From JABWBR01 sp036741235 (GTDB lineage: Bacteria; Bacteroidota; Bacteroidia; Chitinophagales; Saprospiraceae): a stretch of 64,000 bases of DNA. Positions 41,731 through 50,298 of this stretch are shown here, in pieces. Position 1 is the stretch's first letter, and each line of letters opens with the position of its first letter. The position numbers were made by a program, and so were the translations under genes. Under the pieces are notes generated by a model. The model was not told the origin of the DNA. It made no database searches and saw only the letters and a list, made by a program, of their open reading frames with translations. The stretch spans positions 62,001 to 126,000 of the forward strand of contig DAINSQ010000001.1 of NCBI GenBank assembly GCA_036741235.1, given 5' to 3'.

Positions 41731-41769
41731 AAAAAAGAAAAGCGATGGAACCTTAAGGCGCCACCGCTT
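41731..41769 (-). terminator. Intrinsic terminator after the ECF sigma factor gene
   Basis: Minus strand: AAGCGGTGG (41769-41761), 12-nt loop, CCATCGCTT (41748-41740), followed by a T-rich run (41741-41731). The 9-bp stem has one G-T wobble. It separates the sigma factor gene from mutY. Confidence 0.75.
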
Positions 41770-41813
41770 CAATACTTTTTTTCCGGGGGGATTAGACGTA
41801 GTATATCATTGAC

Positions 41814-42362
41814 CTATTCTTCATACGCCTCTGCGCCGGTTTCCACAAATGCCGTAGCGCCGTATTGCCTGGAAATCTGGTCTTTCAATTCTTTTCGGGC
41901 AAAAAATATGCGGCTTTTCACCGTTCCTAAAGGCAGATCGAGCGCGTCTGCTATTTCCTGATATTTGAAACCCTGATAGTGCATCAAAAAGGGTATGCGA
42001 ATACTATCATCAAGCGAGTCGATCATTCCAGTGAGTTCATCAATGAGAATATTAGACTCTGCGCCATTGCTGATCAAGGTACTGCCCGAGTTGATGTAAT
42101 AAAGATTGTCGGTAGAGTCCATGATCGTGTTGGCCTTTGCCTTCTTGCGATAGTTGTTGATGAAGATGTTCTTCATGATCGTGAACAACCAGGCTTTGAA
42201 ATTGGTGCCCGGCCTGAATTTATCGCTATTGGTTAGCGCGCGGTATGCCGTTTCCTGATACAGGTCCTTCGCGTCTTCCCCGTTTTTGGTGAGGTTGTAG
42301 GCAAAAGCTTGTAGCAACGACGACATCTGATTGAGCTGGCTATAAAATTCGAGCTGAGACAT
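41814..42362 (-). CDS. ECF-type RNA polymerase sigma factor
   Basis: 182-aa sigma-70 family factor of the extracytoplasmic-function class. Region 2 covers ~20-85 (GEDAKDLYQETAYRAL, NFKAWLFTIMKNIFINNYRK) and region 4 ~120-170 (HYQGFKYQEIADALDLPLGT, VKSRIFFARKELK). The spacer is short and there is no adjacent anti-sigma gene, so regulation is unclear. The ATG at 42362 is used; a TTG two codons upstream is also open. It has its own promoter and terminator, so it is a single-gene unit. Confidence 0.92.
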   Translation of the reverse strand: MSQLEFYSQLNQMSSLLQAFAYNLTKNGEDAKDLYQETAYRALTNSDKFRPGTNFKAWLFTIMKNIFINNYRKKAKANTIMDSTDNLYYINSGSTLISNGAESNILIDELTGMIDSLDDSIRIPFLMHYQGFKYQEIADALDLPLGTVKSRIFFARKELKDQISRQYGATAFVETGAEAYEE

Positions 42363-42413
42363 GGCCAAGTGGTTTGTTTAACGTTTATTGTTTCTAACGT
42401 CCTTTTGTTGAAT

Positions 42414-42444
42414 CAAAGTTACAACAAAGTTCAACAACCAGCAA
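42414..42444 (-). promoter_or_regulatory. Promoter of the ECF sigma factor gene
   Basis: Minus strand TTG (42444-42442), 20-nt spacer, TAACTTTG (42421-42414); both parts fit the Bacteroidota pattern. Leader to ATG 42362 is about 45 nt. Confidence 0.55.
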
Positions 42445-42637
42445 GTGTTTAATGAAAAATGTTAGACATTTTTGACAGAATTTGACATTTTCGACCTTCT
42501 TTATTTTTTAAATTACTGATTATCAAGTATATAAAAAAAACAATTAATTTTATGAAAAATATTTTATTTTCAATAAAAATTGAAAGTTTGTTATTTGATA
42601 AAGCCTTTAGCCATCCGGTACTAGTCGTCAAGCAGTG

Positions 42638-43726
42638 CTATTTCTGGGCCTTTACCACAAAATAAGCGGCAACTACGGCGAAAACCAGGTTGGGCATCCA
42701 GATACCGAGCAAAGCGGGAATGGCTTCACCGGTAGCAAAAACGATGGAAAAGCGGGAGAAAAAGATAAACAAAGCGCCAATGCCGATGCCGATAGCCAGG
42801 TGAAGACCTATTCCGCCCCTGACTTTTCTGGCGGCAATGGCCAATCCTATGATGGTAAGGATAAAGATAGTGAACGGCTCGGCCGTGCGACGATATACCT
42901 CGGTTTCATATTTCTGAGTGTTGCTTACGCCTCTTTTTTTCTGGTTGTGAATATAGCGGCGTAATTCCGGGGTAGGAATCATCGACTCCTGGTTGAGGTA
43001 GTCGACAAAATCGTCGGGGGTGAGGTTGAGCGTTGTATCGAGCTGCCGGCCTTTGCCGATAAGTAGAGACTCGTCGAGCCCGTTGAAAGTTCTGATCTCG
43101 TAATTTCGCAGGCGCCATTTGTCGGGGGGCCCTTGCCACTCTGCAGTATTGGCTTTGAGGACATAGACCAGTTCGTGGTCTTTGAATTTTTCGATACGTA
43201 CATCGCGGGCCGTACTGTCGCGTTTTTGGTAGCGGTTGATGTAAATTTTCGAATCGGGCGACATAAACAGGTGTACGTCATTGGTCTTGCCTTTGTCATT
43301 GTCGCGCGAAATGTATTTGTGCTCTATATCAAGGCGCGTTTTGTTGCCTTTGGGTATAAAAAAGTGGTTACCCAGCATGTGCAACACTGCAATGCCCCCT
43401 GCTGCCACCAGATAAGGCCTCATCAATCGCCGAAAACTAACGCCCGCATTAAAAATAGAGATGATCTCTGAGTTGTATGCCATCCTGGAAGTAAAAAAGA
43501 TGACGGCGATCAGGGTGAACAGCGGCCACAATAGCCCCGCAATGAAAATGATAAAATTGGGGTAGTAGTCAATGAGTATTTCTTTCTTCGTGATCGGCTC
43601 TTCAATAAATTTCTCGACCTTCTCGCTAAAGTCGATCACCACAGATATCATGGTGAAGATCAATACCGTGAAGAAGAAGGTAGTGAGAAATTTTTTGATA
43701 ATATACCAATCGAGCTTTTTCAACAT
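42638..43726 (-). CDS. LptF/LptG family LPS export permease
   Basis: 362-aa inner-membrane permease of the YjgP/YjgQ family, part of the LptB2FG transporter that extracts LPS from the inner membrane. Three N-terminal transmembrane helices (FLTTFFFTVLIFTMISVV, FIIFIAGLLWPLFTLIAVIF, a third near 100), a periplasmic jellyroll-like domain (~125-270) and three C-terminal helices. Whether it is the F or G subunit cannot be told. It follows tgt on the same strand with a ~50-nt gap, a pairing common in Bacteroidota. Confidence 0.92.
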   Translation of the reverse strand: MLKKLDWYIIKKFLTTFFFTVLIFTMISVVIDFSEKVEKFIEEPITKKEILIDYYPNFIIFIAGLLWPLFTLIAVIFFTSRMAYNSEIISIFNAGVSFRRLMRPYLVAAGGIAVLHMLGNHFFIPKGNKTRLDIEHKYISRDNDKGKTNDVHLFMSPDSKIYINRYQKRDSTARDVRIEKFKDHELVYVLKANTAEWQGPPDKWRLRNYEIRTFNGLDESLLIGKGRQLDTTLNLTPDDFVDYLNQESMIPTPELRRYIHNQKKRGVSNTQKYETEVYRRTAEPFTIFILTIIGLAIAARKVRGGIGLHLAIGIGIGALFIFFSRFSIVFATGEAIPALLGIWMPNLVFAVVAAYFVVKAQK

Positions 43727-43775
43727 AAGTTGTGCGTTCTGATGTATACGCCTGAAGCGTTTGCGGTGTTGCCGT

Positions 43776-44909
43776 TTAAATCCGTTTTTGCATTTCGTTA
43801 ACCATGCGATTTTTCCACGGCAGAAAATCGCCTGCCAAAATGTGTCTGCGGGCTTCTTTTACCAACCACAAAAAGAAACCCAGATTGTGCAAAGATGCAA
43901 TTTGCGCGCCTAATATTTCCTGGTTGTGGATCAAATGCCGCAAATAAGCCTTCGAATATTCCCGGCTGCTGGGGCAGGGAATAGAATCGTCTATGGGGCT
44001 AAAATCGTCCTTCCACTTGGCATTTTTGATATTGATGATCCCGTTTGCCGTGTACAACATGCCGTGTCGGGCATTGCGCGTGGGCAATACGCAGTCAAAC
44101 ATGTCAATGCCCAATGAGATGCATTCCAGAATATTCGCCGGCGTGCCTACGCCCATGAGATATCGCGGTTTGTGTGTGGGAAGTATTCGGCATACCAAAT
44201 CGGCAGTGCGGTACATGTCTTCTGCCGGTTCGCCAACCGACAAGCCCCCGATGGCGTACCCCCCGGCGTCGTATTGCGAGATTTCTTCTGCTGATTGCTT
44301 GCGCAGGTCTTCGTATACGCTACCTTGTACAATGGGAAAAAGCGTCTGGTCGTAGCCATACAATGATGGTGAATGGCGCAGGTGGTCCATACAGCGTCGT
44401 AGCCAACGATGGGTCAATTCCATTGATGTTTTGGCGTACTTGTAGTCGCAGGGATACGGCGGGCATTCGTCAAAAGCCATCATGATGTCTGCCCCAATTA
44501 CCCGCTGAATATCGATAGCCTTTTCCGGGCTCAAAAAGTGCTTTGAGCCGTCTATATGAGAACTGAAAGTTACTCCTTCTTCCTTGATCTTGCGCCTGCT
44601 GCTCAGCGAATATACCTGATAGCCGCCGCTGTCAGTCAGAATGGGTTTGTTCCATGACATAAAGCGGTGCAACCCGCCTGCCTGTTGCAAAATATCAAGC
44701 CCTGGCCGAAGATACAGGTGATAAGTATTGCCCAAAATAATCTGGGCGCCCACCGCCGACTCCAACTCGTGTTGGTGTACAGCTTTTACCGACCCTACTG
44801 TGCCTACCGGCATAAAGATGGGGGTTTCAATCTGTCCGTGGGCGGTTGTTATCAACCCCGCCCTGGCAGATGACGACGCGTCGGTATGTTGCAGTTGAAA
44901 ATTGAACAA
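43776..44909 (-). CDS. tgt: Queuine tRNA-ribosyltransferase (modified zinc site)
   Basis: Exchanges guanine 34 for a queuine precursor in tRNA(Asp/Asn/His/Tyr). The 377-aa TIM barrel has ILTDSGGYQVYSL (Asp93), FPIVQGSVYEDLR and GIDMFDCVLPTRNARHG with the catalytic Asp. The canonical zinc ligands Cys-x-Cys-x2-Cys and His here read Ile310, Cys312, Ser315 and His341 (IPCPSSREYS, SLHNLGF), so only one Cys is kept. The start is TTG (44909); no ATG is open upstream and the N-terminus MFNFQL is normal. Other lineages of the phylum may also have lost this site. Confidence 0.94.
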   Translation of the reverse strand: MFNFQLQHTDASSSARAGLITTAHGQIETPIFMPVGTVGSVKAVHQHELESAVGAQIILGNTYHLYLRPGLDILQQAGGLHRFMSWNKPILTDSGGYQVYSLSSRRKIKEEGVTFSSHIDGSKHFLSPEKAIDIQRVIGADIMMAFDECPPYPCDYKYAKTSMELTHRWLRRCMDHLRHSPSLYGYDQTLFPIVQGSVYEDLRKQSAEEISQYDAGGYAIGGLSVGEPAEDMYRTADLVCRILPTHKPRYLMGVGTPANILECISLGIDMFDCVLPTRNARHGMLYTANGIINIKNAKWKDDFSPIDDSIPCPSSREYSKAYLRHLIHNQEILGAQIASLHNLGFFLWLVKEARRHILAGDFLPWKNRMVNEMQKRI

Positions 44910-44927
44910 AACGATAAGCGGATTTAG

Positions 44928-46340
44928 TTAGATCTGGTATCTGTGACTATCGAGTTTCATCAATACAGCGATCATTGCCGTAAAGCCCAACAGCGCCGAT
45001 CCGCCTTTGCTAATAAAGGGCAATGGAATGCCGATTATGGGCAGCAATCCCATCGTCATACCTATATTGACAAAAAAGTGGATAAAGAAAATTCCTCCTA
45101 TACAGTAGGCGTAGTGCCGGGAAAAGTTTGATCGTTGTCTTTCGGCAATAATAGTGATTCGAATGAGCAACAGGAGAAAAAGCAGAATAGTGCCCATGCT
45201 ACCCACGAATCCCTGTTCTTCGCCAATGGTACAGAAAATAAAATCGGTGGATTGTTCGGGTACATAGTTAAGCTTGGTCATACTGCCGTTCAGAAACCCT
45301 TTCCCCTGAAATCCGCCGGAGCTGATAGCCATTTTGGATTGTGTGACGTTGTAAAGCGACCCTTTTTCATCGCATAAACCTGGGCGCAGCCATACGTTGA
45401 TGCGATCTTGTTGGTGGGGTTTCAGCACTGAATTAAAAGCATAGTTGGCAGCCATGGCGATACCGATGCCTAGTACAACCGCAGAGGCTAACACGGCTAC
45501 CATCCTGGTTTTTCTGCGGCGCACCATAGTAATTCCTGCCCCGGTGAACCCGGCAACAGCCAGCGCCAGCGCTTCGAGCCCCAGTTCATTTTTAGTAAGA
45601 TAGATCACGGCAGCCGTTAAAGCCAGCGCCCCTGCCCCCCAATATAACTGCGGTTTGAATTGCATTGCCAGAAACGTAGTCGCCATAAGCACTAACGCCT
45701 GGGCAATATACATCGGCTCTACGATCAGCCCCAGAATCAGCAATACCGCGGCAGTGATGCCAATAATATAAAGATTTGGAGATAGGCCTTCGCGGTACAA
45801 CACGATGAAAAAGGACAAGAAAACCATTGTCGACCCGGCATCGGGCTGTAGCATAATCAGCGTCATGGGCAATAGCAGAATGCCGAAAGCCATCGCTTGC
45901 GATTTGAGTGTCTTCAAGTTGGTGCTATAATGACTCAAAAAGCTCGACATTGCAAGCGCAGTGGCAAACTTGGCCAGCTCAGAAGGTTGAAATGAAAAGC
46001 CGCCGAAAGAGAACCAAGCCGTGGCGCCTTTGGTTTTGGTGCCAAATATTAGTACAGCTACAAGAAAAAAGATGGCAATACCGTAAATCGGATAGGCAAA
46101 AGCAGACCAGAACTTCCAGTCAAATAACATAATAAAAGCAAAAACCAGCAACGAAATACCAATCCAGATGGTTTGCTTACCTGCTTGAGTAGCAAAAAAA
46201 TCAAAGATATTGCCAGTGTATCCCTCTCCATAACCCACAGTATATACCATGAGCCAGCCTATAGCCACCAGGCTCAGGTAAAGGGAAAAAGTGATCAAGT
46301 CGATATTTCTGGCATTTCCGCCTCTTCTTGCTGCTAGCAT
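44928..46340 (-). CDS. rodA: Rod-shape peptidoglycan polymerase RodA
   Basis: 470-aa SEDS-family glycosyltransferase that polymerises lipid II for cell elongation, together with a class B PBP. Motifs: FSFQPSELAKFATALA, LQPDAGSTMVFL with the conserved Asp, VPEQSTDFIFCTIGEEQGF in the large extracellular loop and GIPLPFISKGGSALLG near the end. It has about ten to twelve membrane segments; the middle helices (~195-300) include a longer insertion than E. coli RodA (370 aa), as is usual in Bacteroidota. The SPOR gene lies 10 nt upstream. Confidence 0.94.
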   Translation of the reverse strand: MLAARRGGNARNIDLITFSLYLSLVAIGWLMVYTVGYGEGYTGNIFDFFATQAGKQTIWIGISLLVFAFIMLFDWKFWSAFAYPIYGIAIFFLVAVLIFGTKTKGATAWFSFGGFSFQPSELAKFATALAMSSFLSHYSTNLKTLKSQAMAFGILLLPMTLIMLQPDAGSTMVFLSFFIVLYREGLSPNLYIIGITAAVLLILGLIVEPMYIAQALVLMATTFLAMQFKPQLYWGAGALALTAAVIYLTKNELGLEALALAVAGFTGAGITMVRRRKTRMVAVLASAVVLGIGIAMAANYAFNSVLKPHQQDRINVWLRPGLCDEKGSLYNVTQSKMAISSGGFQGKGFLNGSMTKLNYVPEQSTDFIFCTIGEEQGFVGSMGTILLFLLLLIRITIIAERQRSNFSRHYAYCIGGIFFIHFFVNIGMTMGLLPIIGIPLPFISKGGSALLGFTAMIAVLMKLDSHRYQI

Positions 46341-46350
46341 ATTGCTCCTC

Positions 46351-46746
46351 TCAATATGAACCCACTAGTTCTTCCGGCTTGATTTTATCGTCTTTTACCA
46401 AATAAATGCCGTTATACTCTCTTTCGAGAATGTATTTCAGGCGCAGCGCCTCCAGTTTATTGGTAAAGGCTCCTGCTCTGAGCTGGTAATAAGGCGAAGA
46501 ATGCACCCAATCGATGGGGATATTGGGGTACCGGTATTGGAAAGATTGCTTCACGCTTTCCAGGCGCTGTCTGTCGGTGGTGGCCAATATCTGCACTCGC
46601 CAGCCTTCAACAGCAGCTTTTGCTTTATTGTTGTTGATGTAGGTTTCTACCATACGGGTAATCAAGGGATCTTCCTTGATCTTGACCTGGGCCGACAACG
46701 CAGTGCACCAACCGGCCAGAAGCAATAACAGGTAATATTTTTGCAT
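46351..46746 (-). CDS. Secreted SPOR-domain protein
   Basis: 131-aa protein with a signal peptide (MQKYYLLLLLAGWCTALSAQ) and a single SPOR repeat (~50-125: GWRVQILATTDRQRLESVK, PYYQLRAGAFTNKLEALRLK). SPOR domains bind denuded glycan strands at division or growth zones. The ATG at 46746 is used; a GTG at 46755 is also possible. Position between deoC and rodA (gaps of 11 and 10 nt) suggests one transcript with rodA, fitting a cell-wall role. Confidence 0.88.
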   Translation of the reverse strand: MQKYYLLLLLAGWCTALSAQVKIKEDPLITRMVETYINNNKAKAAVEGWRVQILATTDRQRLESVKQSFQYRYPNIPIDWVHSSPYYQLRAGAFTNKLEALRLKYILEREYNGIYLVKDDKIKPEELVGSY

Positions 46747-46757
46747 AAGCTTCACCT

Positions 46758-47411
46758 TTATATAGAAGTAATAATCGACACACTGGCCGAACAGCCCAAG
46801 CGCTGGGCGCCGGCGTCGATCAACCGCTGGGCGTCTTCCCTGGTTCGAATTCCGCCTGAGGCTTTAATTTTGACGCCGCTGTCTTTCAAACTTGCCGCTA
46901 TCAATTGTACAACCCTTACTGTGGCGCCCTCGCCACTATAGCCGGTAGAGGTCTTGACAAAATCGGCGCTCAATTCCCTGCAAATATCGCAACACTTTTG
47001 GATTTCGCTATCCTGCAACAAACCGGTTTCAATAATGACTTTAACCTGTTTGTCTTTTAAATGCGCGGCGGTGATCATCCTGTCCAGGTCGCTGCTCACA
47101 TATTTCCACTCGCCATTTTTCAATGCGCAGAGATTGATAACTACATCCAACTCGTCGACGCCTTCGTCAATTGCGCGTTTGATTTCCTCTACTTTGGCTG
47201 CCGTCGTTGCGTAGCCCATAGGAAAACCAATCACAGTGGCGACTTTGACGGCACTGTTGGCCAGCAGCGACGAAGCCTGCGGCACATAATACGGCGGAAT
47301 ACAAACTGCCGCAAACTGGTATTGGAGCGCCTCTTCACATACTTTTTGAATGGCGCTTAAATCACAGTCGGGCTTCAAAATCGTGTGATCAATGAACGAT
47401 GCAAGGTTCAT
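46758..47411 (-). CDS. deoC: Deoxyribose-phosphate aldolase
   Basis: 217-aa class I aldolase that splits deoxyribose-5-phosphate into glyceraldehyde-3-phosphate and acetaldehyde in nucleoside breakdown. The Schiff-base Lys is in FVKTSTGYSGEGA, the second Lys in VKIKASGGIRT, and the proton-relay Asp in VDELDVVIN. Length and TIM-barrel order match the family. It heads the run deoC-SPOR-rodA on the minus strand. Confidence 0.95.
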   Translation of the reverse strand: MNLASFIDHTILKPDCDLSAIQKVCEEALQYQFAAVCIPPYYVPQASSLLANSAVKVATVIGFPMGYATTAAKVEEIKRAIDEGVDELDVVINLCALKNGEWKYVSSDLDRMITAAHLKDKQVKVIIETGLLQDSEIQKCCDICRELSADFVKTSTGYSGEGATVRVVQLIAASLKDSGVKIKASGGIRTREDAQRLIDAGAQRLGCSASVSIITSI

Positions 47412-47514
47412 TAGCTATCGGGTTAACTCATCAGAATAGGCAAAAAATAATACTTTGTTCGCAGGGCGAAAGTTAACAAAAAATAGCCATCCCAGTATCA
47501 TTATGACCTGCTCC

Positions 47515-48366
47515 TTATGTGTTAAACGGCACAGATATTTTTTCTTTGCTTGCCCATTGCCATTTTCCAGATCGAATCGCAGCATTGATCAATTCAAAGG
47601 GGCGATGCCAGTTATCGCAGGTTTGGCAGGCAAACACCGGCGATATGAGTGGCGTCACTGAGGAGTCTGAATGAATTTTTCGATAACCGGCATAACAGGC
47701 GGCTGCGATGAACGCCGGAATATACGTGCGCGTTTGAGCCGGCAACAGGTGGTCTATATCCCAATAATTGTCGCAATTGCTTTCTTCCATAGCACGCCTG
47801 ACCTTTGTTGGTCCGCAGTTATAGGCGGCAATTGCCAGGGGCCAGTTGCCAAACTCCAGATAGAGATCGGACAGCAACTGAATAGCAGCCTTTGTTGATT
47901 TGAGCGGATCTTCGCGGTCGTCGCAATCACTGTTTACTACTAACCCATAATTACGCGCCGTTGCGGGCATGATTTGCCAGATGCCCTTTGCTCCAGCCGG
48001 GGATCCGATTTTTGGAAAAAGCCTTGATTCTGCCAGCGGCAGGTATTGCAGGGCCTCCGGCAACCCGCCGGCTTTGAGCGCCCGGGCAATGTCAGGCAGG
48101 TAATTCGCCATACGTTTATCCATGGCGTTGCGCGATTTTCTTCCCATGCCGGCGTATTCGCGCATCATAACACGCACAATCGCCCAATCCTCCACCCCGA
48201 AGGGAATATTGGCAGCTGATGCGCAACGCTGCATCGCCGATTGATGATGCGTCAAAGAATGTAATTCCGGCATCTGCTGCGTAGAGGTACAAGCCGATAG
48301 GTCGGCAAGTTGAAATGCAAATAACAGGCCAACCTGAAGGCAGGCAGCAAGGGGTAGATTTCTCAT
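47515..48366 (-). CDS. Lytic transglycosylase, probable lipoprotein
   Basis: 283-aa protein with a signal peptide and lipobox LSAC (Cys26). The SLT domain (~95-225) has the catalytic Glu113 in LPLAESRLFP, GAKGIWQIMPATARNYGL and AAYNCGPTKVRRAM. It cleaves murein to 1,6-anhydro products. It resembles the next gene along its SLT part but lacks LysM repeats. Eight cysteines are present, including paired CQTCDNW near the C-terminus, unusual for this family. Confidence 0.9.
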   Translation of the reverse strand: MRNLPLAACLQVGLLFAFQLADLSACTSTQQMPELHSLTHHQSAMQRCASAANIPFGVEDWAIVRVMMREYAGMGRKSRNAMDKRMANYLPDIARALKAGGLPEALQYLPLAESRLFPKIGSPAGAKGIWQIMPATARNYGLVVNSDCDDREDPLKSTKAAIQLLSDLYLEFGNWPLAIAAYNCGPTKVRRAMEESNCDNYWDIDHLLPAQTRTYIPAFIAAACYAGYRKIHSDSSVTPLISPVFACQTCDNWHRPFELINAAIRSGKWQWASKEKISVPFNT

Positions 48367-48589
48367 GACTGGCTTATTTATGGTAAAAAATCTGTCTTGC
48401 CTGCCACATTTACCGAGGCAGGCACAGTAATAACAGAAACCATAATGGTGAATAATCAGGTTGGTAGCGGTAGGCTAGCTTCTCTTGGAATTGATATTGC
48501 AATATTAAGTTAATTTTTAGAACAAAATACCATAACAATAATATTTCTTAAAATTAAATATTTATAATATCATAGAAACCTGTAATAAC

Positions 48590-48625
48590 AAAAAGGCATT
48601 CCGGAGAAATAATCCGAAATGCCTT
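48590..48625 (-). terminator. Intrinsic terminator after the MltD-like gene
   Basis: Minus strand: AGGCATTTCGGA (48624-48613), 7-nt loop, TCCGGAATGCCT (48605-48594), then T residues. A 12-bp stem with a single T-G wobble, 29 nt after the stop of the gene at 48654. Confidence 0.85.
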
Positions 48626-48653
48626 TAGCTATAATAGCTGGGAACCCTGAAGT

Positions 48654-49796
48654 TTAGGGTTTGATCTTTTTGTTGTTTTCGGGTAGGAACAGTTGCAGAT
48701 ATTGGTTGACAACTACTTCGCGGTGAGCAAGTTGATTCCATTTCATCAAATCTTCCACATCACAGCGGAATAGCATAGCTACCGATTCAATGCGGTCGCC
48801 AGGCACTACAATATAAGACGACTTGAATCGTCCCTGCGGCGTTTCACTGTTGGGCGAAACACCCGCCTTTTTAGCCAGAAACTGGCGGAAAGCTACGGCG
48901 CCGCTTGCGGGAACGATCACGAAATGGCCGTTTTTACCCGCAGGCACGTACTGCTGCAAATAGCTGGGATTAAGTGCCTGTATTACAGACGTCTTTACGC
49001 CAACTACTTGGGCAATCTGCTGGAAAGTCAAGGGCGTATACACTCGAAAAGTGCGGGTTTCCTGCATTTGATAAGAAGGATACTTGGGCGCCAGGTTGTG
49101 CTCATTAAAATAGTTGACCAGGTAGGCGGCGGCAATAAACGAGGGCACGTAGCGGCGTGATTCTACCGGCAGATACTTGCTGATTACCCAGTAATCTTTG
49201 CTATTAGCATAGCAGATAGCTTTTTTTACCCGGCCTGAGCCGCTGTTGAATGCGGCCATAACCAGCATCCAATCGCCGAATTCCTCATAGAGTGCTGCCA
49301 GCATTTTGACGGCGGCCTCCGTTGAGCGGTAGGGGTCAAGCCGTTCGTCAACGCCGCCTTCCATCTTCAGACCGAAGTGGCGAGCCGCAGTGGGAACAAA
49401 TTGCCACAAGCCGGCGGCCCCCGCCGTCGAGCGTACTTCCGGTCTTAGCGTAGATTCTACCATCGGCAGGTACTTCAGCTCTTCCGGCAATTTGTATACT
49501 CGCAGGTAATGCTCAAAAATGGGAAAATACAACACCGTACGGCCAAGCATGGCTTCCGATTCTTTAACGCCAATGACAGTGTAGCGTTTGATGAATTCGC
49601 GCACTTCTTTGTTGTAGGTTGCGCAAAAAGGCAGGTTGATACCGGCAACACGCGCTTTGATAACCTCGTCGCCGGGAGCTAATTCAGCTTCTACCGGCTC
49701 GTCGTTATAATAACATGAGGTTAATGCAGAGGTTTCTGTTACGACCGTCATAAAGCATGCTGCTATGACGGCAGTTAATGTCCACGGGAAATTCAT
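48654..49796 (-). CDS. MltD-like lytic transglycosylase with LysM-type repeats
   Basis: 380-aa secreted protein with a signal peptide (~1-24). The SLT domain (~95-225) has Glu114 in LPMVESTLRPEVRS, AAGLWQFVPTAARHFGL and AAFNSGSGRVKKAI. Two LysM-like segments follow: YTPLTFQQIAQVVGVKTSVI (~265-310) and YIVVPGDRIESVAMLFRCDV (~335-375), which would hold it on murein. It is a paralogue of the transglycosylase gene ~290 nt downstream. It has a long AT-rich leader and its own terminator. Confidence 0.92.
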   Translation of the reverse strand: MNFPWTLTAVIAACFMTVVTETSALTSCYYNDEPVEAELAPGDEVIKARVAGINLPFCATYNKEVREFIKRYTVIGVKESEAMLGRTVLYFPIFEHYLRVYKLPEELKYLPMVESTLRPEVRSTAGAAGLWQFVPTAARHFGLKMEGGVDERLDPYRSTEAAVKMLAALYEEFGDWMLVMAAFNSGSGRVKKAICYANSKDYWVISKYLPVESRRYVPSFIAAAYLVNYFNEHNLAPKYPSYQMQETRTFRVYTPLTFQQIAQVVGVKTSVIQALNPSYLQQYVPAGKNGHFVIVPASGAVAFRQFLAKKAGVSPNSETPQGRFKSSYIVVPGDRIESVAMLFRCDVEDLMKWNQLAHREVVVNQYLQLFLPENNKKIKP

Positions 49797-50298
49797 TGTT
49801 GTTCAATTTTTTGTTTTCACAAGGCCGGGCGTCAAAATAATAACTATCAAAACGCCTCGACTTTGGCGATTAGTATAACTGCTTGCTCATAAATCTCTTT
49901 AAGGCCAGGCAGCCAACCAACCAGGGTATCAGGTTGTTTTTTACGATTTGTGCCTTTTTTAAAAATATTTTTTGGCACAGTTTTTTGTAAAGAACTTTCA
50001 GTTTCAAGGACAAAGCTATTTCATCTATTCTTCAAATGCAATGATTATTAACCACATAGCAAAAAACCTTGTTCATAACAATATAAAGTTATGTATTTGA
50101 GCAAAAATTAAAACCCTGCTTTTATACAATATATATCGGGTTAGTAAACCGCTTTCTGGAATTATTTCATATTTTAACTTTTGTTAAAAAAATATTATAT
50201 GGTTATTTTGAGTTACTAACACCCTTGTTTTTTAAGTGTTAAAATTTTGCTAATTTTTTTAACAATAGGAAAAACCGGCCAAATAACAATTTGCTGAC
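49797..50298. other. AT-rich 500-nt intergenic region with a candidate long leader
   Basis: No open frame of note. It contains a promoter candidate for the MltD-like gene (50011-50041, minus), an inverted repeat TGTGCC (49949-49954) / GGCACA (49974-49979) separated by a pure A/T 19-nt stretch, and the small palindrome TTTTAAC-TTTT-GTTAAAA near 50173-50190. The part near 50290 is the 3' flank of the mobA-like gene. Confidence 0.5.
50011..50041 (-). promoter_or_regulatory. Candidate promoter of the MltD-like gene
   Basis: Minus strand TTG (50041-50039), 20-nt spacer, TAGCTTTG (50018-50011). This would give a ~210-nt leader to the ATG at 49796 that includes the TGTGCC/GGCACA inverted repeat. 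Confidence 0.4.

Noticed and set aside
42449..42631. Minus-strand 60-codon frame, Ile/Lys/Asn-rich
   Set aside because: AT-rich intergenic composition gives Ile/Phe/Lys codons by chance; it lies upstream of the sigma-factor promoter and has no start context.
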